From an uncultured Prevotella sp. (GTDB taxonomy: Bacteria; Bacteroidota; Bacteroidia; Bacteroidales; Bacteroidaceae): a stretch of 64,000 nt of DNA. Shown here piece after piece: positions 1-8,149 of this stretch (positions are counted from its first letter, which is position 1; every line of letters begins with the position of its first letter). Below the pieces are notes generated by a model. That model made no database searches. It was not told the DNA's origin and worked only from the letters and a program-made list of their open reading frames with translations. Both the position numbers and the translations under genes were made by a program. The stretch is taken from assembly GCA_944319815.1 (NCBI GenBank), contig CALUEX010000053.1:1-64000 (forward strand). Direction: 5' to 3'.

Positions 1-3
1 CAA

Positions 4-245
4 ATGCTTTTACGGTTGCGCTTTCTCCTTATGGTTTATTATCTTTTTATATCTGGGAGTTAAAGAAGTTAAAGGAGTTATCGCTCGCTTTGCTCGCCGG
101 GAGTTAAAGACGAATGCTTTTACGGTTGCGCTTTCTCCTTATGGTTTATTATCTTTTTATATCTGGGAGTTAAAGAAGTTAAAGGAGCTATCGCTCGCTT
201 TGCTCGCCGGGAGTTAAAGACGAATGCTTTTGTGGTTGCCCTTTC
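4..245. repeat. 110-bp tandem repeat with TTAAAG/CTCGC phrase
   Basis: Two full copies (from 4 and 114) and the start of a third (from 224) recur with a 110-bp period and differ by only a few bases. Each contains the short palindromic phrase GAGTTAAAG...GCTCGCTTTGCTCGC that recurs at about 21.1, 40.5 and 63.8 kb. No gene is visible in 1-411; this stretch and the hairpin modules after it lie downstream of ppk. Confidence 0.85.
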
Positions 246-282
246 TTCCCTTATTGCTCCGTTGTTTACTCTTGATTTGCTA

Positions 283-402
283 TCTTGTTGATATTCAGCA
301 CGTTGCGAACCACGCCGCAAAAGGATGCCTTTTGGCGTGCGAAAGGCCACCTTTCGTGTTGCAAGAGATGCCCTTTTGCAACGCGAAAGACGGCCTTTTA
401 CA
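283..402. repeat. AAAGG/CCTTT hairpin-module array, downstream of ppk
   Basis: Four successive modules of about 22 bp carry an inverted AAAGG...CCTTT pair around a few variable bases (from about 315). They are preceded by the anchor TTGATATTCAGC at about 286, which is found beside other arrays of this family. The array ends 10 bp beyond the ppk stop, so it may act as that gene's terminator or mRNA 3' structure. Confidence 0.7.
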
Positions 403-411
403 ATATGGCTC

Positions 412-2511
412 TTATTCTGCCGACTGGCTGGCGGCCTTAACCTCTGCCTCGTATGCGTTGCGCAGCTCCTCTTGCGAGCGGAACGGGCGGTCGCCAACGA
501 CGGGCTGTATCACGTTGTCTCCGCTTCCGTCAACTATCCGTCCGTTGGTCGTGTCGTTAAGACCGTACTCCACCGTGCGCATCAAGTCGCGCTGCATATC
601 CTCGTCGTAGACGGGAGTCATCACCTCGATACGGTTCAGGAGGTTGCGCGGCATCCAGTCCGCACTGCCTATAAAGTATTTCGGCGCACCGCCGTTACAG
701 AAAATCAATATGCGCGAATGCTCCAGGTAACGGTCTATTATGCCCACGGCCTTGATGTTGTCGCTCACGCCGGGCACGCCCGTAACGAGCGAGCTGTTGC
801 CGCGGAGCACGATGCCAATCTTGACGCCGGCCGCCGATGCAGCATATAATTTGTTGACAACGTCCATCTCGGTGATGTGGTTGATTTTCATCTTAATCCA
901 TGCCTCGCGGCCCGCCTTGGCGTTCTTCATCTCGTTGTTGATGAGCGCGAGCACGCGGTTCTTCATAGAGTTGGGCGACACCATCAGCTCCTTGAAGCGC
1001 ACTTGGGAGAACGGGCGGTCGATAAAGTCGAACACCTTTTTTACTTCCTGCACGATGTTCTTCCTTGCGGTCATCATCAGGTAGTCAGTGTAAGTCTTGG
1101 CGTTGCCCTCGTGGAAGTTGCCCGTGCCTATGCAGGCGATGTTGCCCTGCTTCGACTCTATGTACAACAGTTTCGAGTGAATCTTCAATCCCTCCACGCC
1201 AAAGATGACGTTGATGCCTTCCTCCTGCATCCGCTTGCTCCACTTTATGTTGCTCTCCTCGTCGAAGCGGGCCAGGAGTTCCACCACGGCGGTGACCTTC
1301 TTGCCGTTGCGTGCGGCGCAGATTAAGGCCTTGACTACCTTCGAGTCCTTGGCCAGACGGTACAGCGTGGTCTTGATTGACTTCACCTCAGGCTTCAGCG
1401 CGGCCTCGCGCAGCACGCGGATGTAGCCGTCGAACGAGTGGTAAGGCACGTGGATGAATATGTCCTTGCGGCGGATTTGGTCGAGAATGCTCTCCTGCGA
1501 GAGGAACTCCGGCTTCAGTATGGGCTTCCACTTAGGGTATTTCAGCTCCTGGTGGCCGCAGTCAGGGAAGCCCATCAAGTCCTTGTGGTTCTGGTAACGG
1601 CTGCTGGCCAGCGATGCGTCGAGCTTGCTCACGTCGATTTTCGACATGAGTTTCTTCCTCATGTCCTTAGGCATCTGCTTGTCGTAGATAAGGCGCACGG
1701 GTTCGCCGCGCCGCCTGCTGCTTACGCCCTTGGCAACCTTCTGGAGCACGCCGTAGTCAAAATCGTTCTCCATCTCCATCTCGGCATCTTTCGTGAACTT
1801 AAATGAATAGGCCTCGAACGTGCTCGGCTTGAAGCCGATGAAGATGAGCGGAAGGCAGTAACGCACAACGTCGTCGAGGTACATGATGTTGTCGTAGCCG
1901 TCGGACGACGGCACCTTGACGAAGCGCCCGTGCTCCCTGTCGGGCACCTTGATTATGGCCAAGCTGCTCTTTGGCAGCCGCAGGCCGTCAGGCTGCTCCG
2001 TCTTCTTGACCAGGAGGTATATACGGTTATCCTCGAGCTGGCCTATTTCGTCAATCTCGGAGAACCAGATGGGGTTGGTGTAGCCGTTAAGGCGGTCATG
2101 GTAGTAGCCCTTCAGGAAGGCGGCTTGCTCGTCGTTGAGCTGCGTGTTGTCGATAAGGCGGATGTTGTGCGCCTCCAACGCCGTGAACACCTCGTCTATG
2201 GCAACGGTGTACTCCTGGCTGAACTGCGTGTTGAGCTTGTTGATGGTCTTGATGGCCTTGCGTATGTTGTCGTGCTGCTTGCGCACTTCCTTGTTGTCCG
2301 ACTCCAAGAGGCGGTTGAGCGAAGCCATGCGCACACGGAAGAACTCGTCAAGGTTGTTGGAGTAGATGCCGAGGAACGACAGCCTCTCAAGCAACGGGAT
2401 GTTCTCCTTGCGGGCTTCCTGCAATATGCGGTGGTTGAAATACATCCAGCTGACGTCGCGCTCTACATAGCGGTTTTCTTTCTTCTTTCTGTTGATAATC
2501 TTAACGGCCAT
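412..2511 (-). CDS. ppk1: polyphosphate kinase 1
   Basis: A protein of 699 residues, normal for Ppk1, the enzyme that reversibly transfers the gamma phosphate of ATP onto inorganic polyphosphate. The N-terminal segment (RDVSWMYFNHRILQEA, then LGIYSNNLDEFFRVRMA) is the classic Ppk N-domain. The core holds the phospholipase-D-like halves with a conserved histidine in GLKIHSKLLYIE, which matches the phospho-accepting histidine region. The ATG at 2511 was chosen because the family match begins with MAVKIINRK; an upstream in-frame ATG at 2577 adds 22 unrelated residues. It stands alone, with a probable promoter about 115 bp upstream. Polyphosphate metabolism is cytoplasmic and linked to stress and stationary phase. 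Confidence 0.96.
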   Translation of the reverse strand: MAVKIINRKKKENRYVERDVSWMYFNHRILQEARKENIPLLERLSFLGIYSNNLDEFFRVRMASLNRLLESDNKEVRKQHDNIRKAIKTINKLNTQFSQEYTVAIDEVFTALEAHNIRLIDNTQLNDEQAAFLKGYYHDRLNGYTNPIWFSEIDEIGQLEDNRIYLLVKKTEQPDGLRLPKSSLAIIKVPDREHGRFVKVPSSDGYDNIMYLDDVVRYCLPLIFIGFKPSTFEAYSFKFTKDAEMEMENDFDYGVLQKVAKGVSSRRRGEPVRLIYDKQMPKDMRKKLMSKIDVSKLDASLASSRYQNHKDLMGFPDCGHQELKYPKWKPILKPEFLSQESILDQIRRKDIFIHVPYHSFDGYIRVLREAALKPEVKSIKTTLYRLAKDSKVVKALICAARNGKKVTAVVELLARFDEESNIKWSKRMQEEGINVIFGVEGLKIHSKLLYIESKQGNIACIGTGNFHEGNAKTYTDYLMMTARKNIVQEVKKVFDFIDRPFSQVRFKELMVSPNSMKNRVLALINNEMKNAKAGREAWIKMKINHITEMDVVNKLYAASAAGVKIGIVLRGNSSLVTGVPGVSDNIKAVGIIDRYLEHSRILIFCNGGAPKYFIGSADWMPRNLLNRIEVMTPVYDEDMQRDLMRTVEYGLNDTTNGRIVDGSGDNVIQPVVGDRPFRSQEELRNAYEAEVKAASQSAE

Positions 2512-2627
2512 AATATCTGTTTGTTCTGAATGACAATATAGCAACGCGCCATGCGGCACTCTTTCGGCAAACAACACGAGCGGAAAGACGGGCTATCCCC
2601 AAGGCGGCATGGTATCGACTGCCAATG

Positions 2628-2635
2628 CAAAATTA
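2628..2635 (-). promoter_or_regulatory. probable -7 box of ppk1
   Basis: On the minus strand this reads TAATTTTG, matching the Bacteroidota TAnnTTTG -7 consensus, about 117 bp upstream of the chosen start. No clear TTG element was seen at -33. Confidence 0.45.
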
Positions 2636-2734
2636 AGGTTATTATTCTACATTGCGATGTAGAATGTGTTAAAATAATAATAAAATATCATTACAAAAGG
2701 CATCATCGGCGATGCAATACGTGGCAAACGGCAC

Positions 2735-2825
2735 GGTAAAAGGGCACCTTTTACACGATGAAAGGGCACGTTTTGCGGGGTAAAAGATACCCTTTCGGAA
2801 TATCGTTGACTATCAACGGGTTATG
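2735..2825. repeat. AAAGG/CCTTT hairpin modules with anchor
   Basis: Three modules of the dispersed hairpin family (for example GTAAAAGGGCACCTTTTAC at 2736) are followed by the anchor GTTGACTATCAACGGGTTA, itself palindromic (GTTGA/TCAAC). The rest of the 2512-2855 gap is AT-rich with no gene visible. Confidence 0.75.
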
Positions 2826-2855
2826 AAAGCATTTCGCAATGCCGGATTTTTTGCT

Positions 2856-2863
2856 TATCTTTG
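2856..2863 (+). promoter_or_regulatory. -7 box upstream of acetyltransferase
   Basis: TATCTTTG matches TAnnTTTG and lies 22 bp before the chosen ATG at 2885, giving a very short leader, as is common in Bacteroidota. Confidence 0.65.
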
Positions 2864-2884
2864 CATTACCGAAACGAAACGACA

Positions 2885-3400
2885 ATGAACGAAATGGCAA
2901 TAAACATACGCACGGCTGTAGATGACGGCGACCTAAGAAAGATAGCCGAAATGGCCGACACAATATGGCACGAGGCGTTCGCCGGAATAATCACGGAGGA
3001 ACAGATAAATTATATGGTGGAAAAATTCCAGTCGCACCGTGCCGTGAAAGACCAGGTGGAGAACCACGGCTACAGATATTTCATCCTCTCGGAGGACGGC
3101 AATGACGCGGGCTACTGCGGCGTGCAGCCCTGTGATGACGGTTCGCTCTACCTCAGCAAGATGTACCTCAAAAAAGAGTTCCGCGGCCACGGGCTGTTCG
3201 CCGAGATGACGGCCTACCTCAAGGAGATGTGCCGCCGCGAGGGCCTCGGCAGCATCTGGCTTACAGTAAACAAGCACAACGCGAGGGCAATAGCCGCCTA
3301 CGAGAAGAACGGATACCGCAACATACGCAGCCAAGTGGCCGACATTGGACAAGACTTCGTGATGGACGACTATGTTTTTGAATTGAGAATTGAAAGTTGA
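2885..3400 (+). CDS. GNAT-family N-acetyltransferase
   Basis: A protein of 171 residues with the GNAT fold. The acetyl-CoA binding motif A is visible as LKKEFRGHGLFAEM (R/Q-x-x-G-x-G/A type), preceded by the beta-strand SLYLSKMYL and followed by the typical 'N..A...YEKNGY' motif B (NKHNARAIAAYEKNGYRN). The substrate cannot be told from sequence. The ATG at 2885 follows the TATCTTTG promoter; an earlier in-frame start at 2861 would overlap the -7 box. It is monocistronic and followed by AT-rich repeats that overlap its last codons (ELRIES derives from the AATTGAGAATTGAAAG phrase). Confidence 0.9.
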   Translation: MNEMAINIRTAVDDGDLRKIAEMADTIWHEAFAGIITEEQINYMVEKFQSHRAVKDQVENHGYRYFILSEDGNDAGYCGVQPCDDGSLYLSKMYLKKEFRGHGLFAEMTAYLKEMCRREGLGSIWLTVNKHNARAIAAYEKNGYRNIRSQVADIGQDFVMDDYVFELRIES

Positions 3401-3580
3401 GAATTGAAAATTATGATTAGTCCTAATTGATAATTCAGAATTGAAAGTTGAAAATTATGATTAGTCCTAATTGAAAATTCAGAATTGAGAGTTGAAAATT
3501 ATGATTTGCTTTAGTACCTATCAACACACGAAGGGCGAAAGGTAATCATAATTTTCCATTCTCCATTCTCAACTATCAAT
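3379..3580. repeat. AATTGAAAATT/GATTAGTCCTAATTG phrase repeat
   Basis: A tandem phrase of about 52 bp (GAATTGAAAGTTGAAAATTATGATTAG-type) occurs about 2.5 times, then the complementary words (CATTCTCCATTCTCAACTATCAATT) appear at 3560-3585, so the transcript could fold into a long stem. It starts inside the last codons of the acetyltransferase and ends just before the next gene's promoter. Confidence 0.8.
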
Positions 3581-3603
3581 TAAAAAATCCCTTGCGGATT
3601 GTG

Positions 3604-3630
3604 TTGTTTCAAAATTTTGTTGTAAGTTTG
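3604..3630 (+). promoter_or_regulatory. promoter of YbhN-like gene
   Basis: TTG at 3604 and TAAGTTTG at 3623-3630 match the Bacteroidota -33/-7 pair. This argues that translation starts downstream of about 3640 and not at the more upstream TTG at 3592. Confidence 0.65.
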
Positions 3631-3651
3631 CACGAAATACATTTGCCAGTA

Positions 3652-4647
3652 GTGAAAACAGCGACATTCGTCAACAACGTAGTCAAAATCCTGCTCCCGT
3701 TAGCCTTCGGGGGCGCAATCCTCTATTGGATGTACCGCGACTTCGACTTCAAGAGCGTTGATGACCTGCTGATGTACGGGATGGACTGGACGTGGATGCT
3801 TCTCTCCTTCCCCTTCGGCATACTGGCGCAGATGTTTCGCGGATGGCGCTGGAAGCAGACGCTTGAACCCATAGGGGAGCACGCCAGGACGTCAACCGCC
3901 GTGCATTCAATATTCCTTTCTTACGCCGCAAGCCTCGTAGTGCCGCGCATCGGGGAGTTCACGAGGTGCGGAGTGCTCAAGAGATACGACGGAGTGTCGT
4001 TCCCCAAGGCCCTCGGAACGGTAGTCACCGAGCGCGCAATAGATATGTTGCTCATGGCCATGGTGTGCGTGCTGACGCTTGTCTTGCAGATGGGCGTGTT
4101 CTCTACGTTCTTCAACCGCACGGGCACGAGCATGGACTCAATACTCAACAAGTTCTCAACCACGGGCTACCTCGTCACCGCAGCCTGCGGCATAGCCGTG
4201 CTGTTCCTGCTGCACATACTGCTGAAGAAGCTGTCAATATATAATAAGGTGAAAGCAACGTTAGGCGGAATATGGCAGGGAGTGATGTCGCTGAAGAGCG
4301 TGAAGAACATCCCCCTGTTCGTGTTTTACACCTTGGGCATCTGGGTATGCTACTTCCTGCACTACTACCTCACGTTCTTCTGTTTCGACTTCACTGCCGA
4401 CTTAGGACTTGAGTGCGCCCTTGTGACGTTCGTCGTGGGCAGCATAGCCGTTATCGTCCCCACCCCCAACGGGGCCGGGCCATGGCATTTCGCCGTGAAG
4501 ACGATGCTCATACTCTACGGCGTGGCAGACAACAACGCCCTATACTTCGTGCTAATAGTCCACTCCGTGCAGACGTTGCTCGTCATAGCGCTGGGCATAT
4601 ACAGCTGGGTAGCGCTGGCATTCACGAAACAAAAGGCGAGAAAGTGA
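3652..4647 (+). CDS. YbhN/UPF0104-type (lysylphosphatidylglycerol synthase TM-like) membrane protein
   Basis: An integral membrane protein of about 331 residues with seven to eight hydrophobic helices. It matches the LPG_synthase_TM / UPF0104 (YbhN) family: the conserved motif PRIGEFTRCGVLKRYDG after helix 2-3, then late-family TPNGAGPWHFAVKTML. This family is the flippase-like domain of MprF without the catalytic part; some members move lipids or glycolipids, but the function here is not determined. Start codons are not ATG: GTG at 3652 is chosen because it lies just downstream of the promoter; TTG at 3643 is equally possible. There is no visible Shine-Dalgarno sequence. Confidence 0.85.
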   Translation: MKTATFVNNVVKILLPLAFGGAILYWMYRDFDFKSVDDLLMYGMDWTWMLLSFPFGILAQMFRGWRWKQTLEPIGEHARTSTAVHSIFLSYAASLVVPRIGEFTRCGVLKRYDGVSFPKALGTVVTERAIDMLLMAMVCVLTLVLQMGVFSTFFNRTGTSMDSILNKFSTTGYLVTAACGIAVLFLLHILLKKLSIYNKVKATLGGIWQGVMSLKSVKNIPLFVFYTLGIWVCYFLHYYLTFFCFDFTADLGLECALVTFVVGSIAVIVPTPNGAGPWHFAVKTMLILYGVADNNALYFVLIVHSVQTLLVIALGIYSWVALAFTKQKARK

Positions 4648-4718
4648 AAAGGCGAGAAAGTGAGAACAGGCATTAAAGCACAAGTCTCACCTTCCCACCC
4701 TCTCACCTTCCCACCTTA
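4634..4718. repeat. GGCGAGAAAGTGAG / CTCACCTTCCCACC phrase palindrome
   Basis: Purine-rich words GGCGAGAAAGTGA repeat twice from the last codons of the preceding gene, and pyrimidine words CTCACCTTCCCACC repeat twice after a 20-bp spacer, so the two halves can pair. This is the same family as the palindrome at 55992-56094 and the words at 53050-53110. Confidence 0.7.
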
Positions 4719-4751
4719 AAAATAACATAACCCTTTAAAAATTTTATTACT

Positions 4752-6209
4752 ATGAATGAAATCAAAAACCTGAAACCCGAGTGCATCTGGCGCAATTTCT
4801 ACGCGCTGACACAAGTTCCACGTCCGTCAGGACACCGCGAGAAAGTGCAGAAATTCTTGCTTGACTTCGCAAAAGAAGTAGGCGTAAAGGCATTCCAGGA
4901 CGCTGCCGGGAACATCGTCATGCGCAAACCCGCAACACCGGGCATGGAAAACCGCAAGACAGCCATACTGCAAGCACACATGGACATGGTGCCGCAAAAG
5001 GAAAAGGACAGCACCCACAACTTCGAGACCGACCCCATACAGACCTACATAGACGGTGACTGGGTTAAGGCAAAGGGCACAACCCTCGGCGCAGACGACG
5101 GCCTCGGTGTGGCTGCAATCATGGCCGTAATGGAGGCCAAAGACCTGAAGCACGGCCCCATCGAAGCACTCATCACGGCAGACGAGGAGACCGGAATGTA
5201 CGGCGCGAACGACCTGCCGGAGGGTGAACTGGAAGGAGAAATCCTGCTGAACCTCGACACAGAGGAGGAGGGCGAGCTCATTATAGGCAGCGCCGGCGGC
5301 GTAGACATCACCGCAACGATGGACTACCAGGAAGCTGACAGCGACAAGGAAGACATCGCAGTGCGCGTTATTATCAAGGGACTCAAGGGCGGACACTCCG
5401 GACTTGAAATCGGAGTAGGACGCGGTAACGCCAATAAGATGCTCGTGCGCATCGTCCGCGAGGCCATCGCCGACGACGAAGCACGCCTCGCAAGCTGGCA
5501 TGGAGGCAATATGCGCAACGCCATTCCGCGTGAAGCGGAGGCCGTGCTCACACTGCCGAAGGAGAACAAGGCCGACCTCATCGACCTCGTGAACGACTAC
5601 CGCGAGACGTTCAACGACGAATACAAGGGCATCGAAAACGAGATTGAAGTTATCGTCGAGGACGTTGAACTGCCGTCGAAGGTCGTTCCGCAGGAAATCC
5701 AGGACAACCTCGTTGACGCCATCTACGCTGCCCATAACGGCGTTTGGCGCTACATCCCGTCAATACCCAACATCGTTGAGACGTCGTCGAACCTCGCCAT
5801 CGTTGACATTGACGGAGGCAAGGCTGCCGTTAAAATCCTTGCGCGCAGCTCAAGCGAGACGAAGAAAGACGAGCTGGCTACATCCATCGAGAGCTGCTTC
5901 AACATGGCTGGCATGAAGGTTGAGTTCAGCGGAGCTTACGGCGGATGGGACCCGAACACCGACAGCGAGCTGATAAAGCGTATGCGCAAAATCTACAACG
6001 AGCTGTTCGGCAACGAGCCTAAGGTGCAAGTAGTGCACGCAGGACTGGAGTGCAGCATCATCCTTTCAAAGTATCCTGGGCTTGACATCTGCTCGTTCGG
6101 CCCGACGCTGCAATCCCCCCACACACCAAGCGAGCGCGCCCACTGGCCTTCAACAGCCAAGTTCTGGGCACTGCTGACGAAGACTCTCGAGGAAATACCC
6201 GAGAAGTAA
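4752..6209 (+). CDS. pepD: aminoacyl-histidine dipeptidase (M20 peptidase)
   Basis: A protein of 485 residues, the usual PepD length. It is a cytosolic metallopeptidase that hydrolyses Xaa-His and many other dipeptides. M20 metal-site motifs are in order: QAHMDMVP (about 76-83, metal His and catalytic Asp), LGADDGLG (about 111-118, bridging Asp) and TADEETGM (about 142-149, catalytic Glu and metal Glu), and a C-terminal His in LQSPHTPSERAHWPS. Between them is the inserted dimerisation domain beginning near GGVDITATM. The ATG at 4752 starts the conserved MNEIKNLKPECIWRNF segment. It is single-gene and closed by a strong terminator. Confidence 0.95.
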   Translation: MNEIKNLKPECIWRNFYALTQVPRPSGHREKVQKFLLDFAKEVGVKAFQDAAGNIVMRKPATPGMENRKTAILQAHMDMVPQKEKDSTHNFETDPIQTYIDGDWVKAKGTTLGADDGLGVAAIMAVMEAKDLKHGPIEALITADEETGMYGANDLPEGELEGEILLNLDTEEEGELIIGSAGGVDITATMDYQEADSDKEDIAVRVIIKGLKGGHSGLEIGVGRGNANKMLVRIVREAIADDEARLASWHGGNMRNAIPREAEAVLTLPKENKADLIDLVNDYRETFNDEYKGIENEIEVIVEDVELPSKVVPQEIQDNLVDAIYAAHNGVWRYIPSIPNIVETSSNLAIVDIDGGKAAVKILARSSSETKKDELATSIESCFNMAGMKVEFSGAYGGWDPNTDSELIKRMRKIYNELFGNEPKVQVVHAGLECSIILSKYPGLDICSFGPTLQSPHTPSERAHWPSTAKFWALLTKTLEEIPEK

Positions 6210-6260
6210 AAAGGCACAAGGCCAACAGCAGAATGACAAGATGAAACGTTTTTGACCATA

Positions 6261-6300
6261 AAAAGAGGCGGAATGTAAGCAATAAGCATTCCGCCTTTTC
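6261..6300 (+). terminator. rho-independent terminator of pepD
   Basis: A stem of GAGGCGGAATG pairing with CATTCCGCCTTTT around an 11-nt loop, ending in a T run, 52 bp after the pepD stop. Confidence 0.85.
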
Positions 6301-6330
6301 AATACAAACTTACAAACAATATAACAAACA

Positions 6331-7812
6331 ATGAGAATGAGAAACCTGATTTACGCCCTTTTCACCTTACTGGCTGTAAACACGACCTGCACGGCAATGG
6401 CCCAACAGGGGAGCGACTTCGACAGGCTGAAGGCCGAAGCCAACGAAAACTCACTGCCTTTGGTAAACCTCACGACCGACATCGACGCCGTAACGAAAGA
6501 GGAAGAGATTGACGGCACAATAGAAATATTCGACACCAAGGCAAGAACCAACGGCCAGGAATACTTCAAGACAGGATGCCGCGTGAAGTACCGCGGTTCA
6601 AGTTCACTGGCGTATGACAAAAAATCGTTCGCCATAAAGCCGACCGACGAGAGCGGGGACAAGACCGACGTAAACATATTCGGCATCCGCGAGGACGACA
6701 GCTGGATACTCGACGCCATGGCAATCGACCGCATACGTATGCGCAACCGCCTGTGCTTCGACCTATGGAACGAGATGAGCCAGACGCCATACGACACCGA
6801 CTACGGCAACCGCAACGGCACGCTCGGGGTGTTCGTCGAGCTTTTCATCAACGGCAACTACCACGGCCTGTACTGCATGACGGACAAAATCAACCGCAAG
6901 CTGCTCGGGCTTAAAAAGGCAGACGAGGAGGATGACGGCAGCGTGACGATAAAGGGCGTGCTCTACAAGGGCGACAGCTGGAGCGACGCAACCAACCTGT
7001 TAGGCTATGACAAGGAAGCACCCGTGGACGGCGAGACGTGGAACGGATGGGAACTGCAACACCCTGACGACTACCCCTGCGCCGAGTCGTGGCAGCCGCT
7101 GATGGACTTCATCGACTTCTTCCAGGCGTCCGGCGACTTCATCGCGCAGAATTACGGTGACCACCTGTATACCGAAAACCTCGCTGACTACGCCATACTG
7201 CAGTTTGCAACCAACTACCGTGACTGCAACATGAAAAACACGTTCCTCAGCACGGAGAACATCAACAAGGGCGTGCGCTTCCTCATAACGCCTTGGGACA
7301 TGGACACGTCGCTCGGCGGGGAGTTCAACGGCGACCGATACGACCACATGGCGGACGTGGAAAGCATACTTAGCTCAAGACTGTTTGACGCCATAACCAA
7401 GGCAAACGCTGACGGCATAATGGATGGCATCAAGGCGCAATGGAAACAATACGCAGCCGGCCCGCTCTCAATAGAGGGCGTATGCAAGCGCATCGACGAC
7501 TATGCCGAGGCCTTTACGAAGTCGGGAGCATGGCAACGCGAACACGACAAGTGGAACGGCAACCCCGTACCGCTGACCGAAGACATCAACGACGAACTGC
7601 AATACGTAAAAGACTGGTACGCGAGAAACTTCAACCATGTATCGGAGGCGCTCGGCATCGAAACAGGCATAACCGGCATCGACGCCACTGAAGACGGCCA
7701 ACAGGCGAAGACTTACACGCTCGACGGCACACGGCTGCCCGACGGCGCAGCCTACGACGGCATCACGATACGCGGCGGCAAGAAGTATATAAGCAACGCT
7801 GACGGCAAGTAA
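6331..7812 (+). CDS. secreted CotH-kinase-family protein
   Basis: A protein of 493 residues with an N-terminal signal peptide (NLIYALFTLLAVNTTCTAMA, cut near AMA-QQ). The body matches the CotH family, first known as spore-coat protein kinases: VKYRGSSSLAYDKKSFAIK (about 87-105), GIREDDSWILDAMAIDRIRMRN, the strand-helix segment VELFINGNYHGLYCMTDKIN, and TPWDMDTSLGG near 327 (the WDxD metal/catalytic motif). The C-terminus (TYTLDGTRLPDGAAYDGITI...GKKYI) resembles the short tails common on Prevotella exported proteins. An exported role in glycan or surface-protein modification is plausible, but kinase activity is inferred only from family. The start may be 6331 or the ATG at 6337. Confidence 0.88.
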   Translation: MRMRNLIYALFTLLAVNTTCTAMAQQGSDFDRLKAEANENSLPLVNLTTDIDAVTKEEEIDGTIEIFDTKARTNGQEYFKTGCRVKYRGSSSLAYDKKSFAIKPTDESGDKTDVNIFGIREDDSWILDAMAIDRIRMRNRLCFDLWNEMSQTPYDTDYGNRNGTLGVFVELFINGNYHGLYCMTDKINRKLLGLKKADEEDDGSVTIKGVLYKGDSWSDATNLLGYDKEAPVDGETWNGWELQHPDDYPCAESWQPLMDFIDFFQASGDFIAQNYGDHLYTENLADYAILQFATNYRDCNMKNTFLSTENINKGVRFLITPWDMDTSLGGEFNGDRYDHMADVESILSSRLFDAITKANADGIMDGIKAQWKQYAAGPLSIEGVCKRIDDYAEAFTKSGAWQREHDKWNGNPVPLTEDINDELQYVKDWYARNFNHVSEALGIETGITGIDATEDGQQAKTYTLDGTRLPDGAAYDGITIRGGKKYISNADGK

Positions 7813-7840
7813 CACAACACGAACGTAAACATACGACTTT

Positions 7841-7932
7841 ACAAAAGGGCACATATCGCGCTGCGATATGTGCCCTTTTAGCGTGCAATAGGCCACGTTT
7901 CGCAAGGCGGTTTGTGGCCTTTTGCAAAGCAA
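7841..7932. repeat. AAAGG/CCTTT hairpin modules, terminator-like
   Basis: The first module is a strong perfect hairpin, AAAAGGGCACATATCG paired with CGATATGTGCCCTTTT (7843-7879). The second is a weaker one around GGCCACGTTTCGCAAGG/TTTGTGGCC. It lies 30 bp after the CotH-like gene and probably ends its transcript. Confidence 0.75.
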
Positions 7933-7952
7933 TAGGTAACACGCAGACTATT

Positions 7953-8149
7953 AACCCAAATCGGTCATTAGACCGCAATGTCTTAATTTCTATAGTTATA
8001 TTATTGCTTCTTGCCGTCTTATGTCCTTCTGCCGCCGTCTTTTCTTCCGTTCCGTCTCGACGTAGCCCGCTACGCCTTCGACAAAACGGAAGAAAAACCG
8101 TCTGGCATAAGTACATAATCCGTCTAAGCCCTAATGACCGATTTGGGTT
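7953..8149. repeat. 197-bp inverted-repeat element, copy 1 (E1)
   Basis: Bounded by 19-bp perfect terminal inverted repeats, AACCCAAATCGGTCATTAG at 7953 and its complement ending at 8149. The centre holds the hairpin CTTCCGTTCCGTC...AACGGAAG around GTAGCCCGCTAC. A second copy of exactly the same length lies inverted at 41450-41646. Both copies keep an open frame of over 60 codons across the element (NPNRSL...RNVL...LLLLAVLC), though no homology to a known protein is recognised. It is MITE-like; no transposase is present. Confidence 0.85.
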
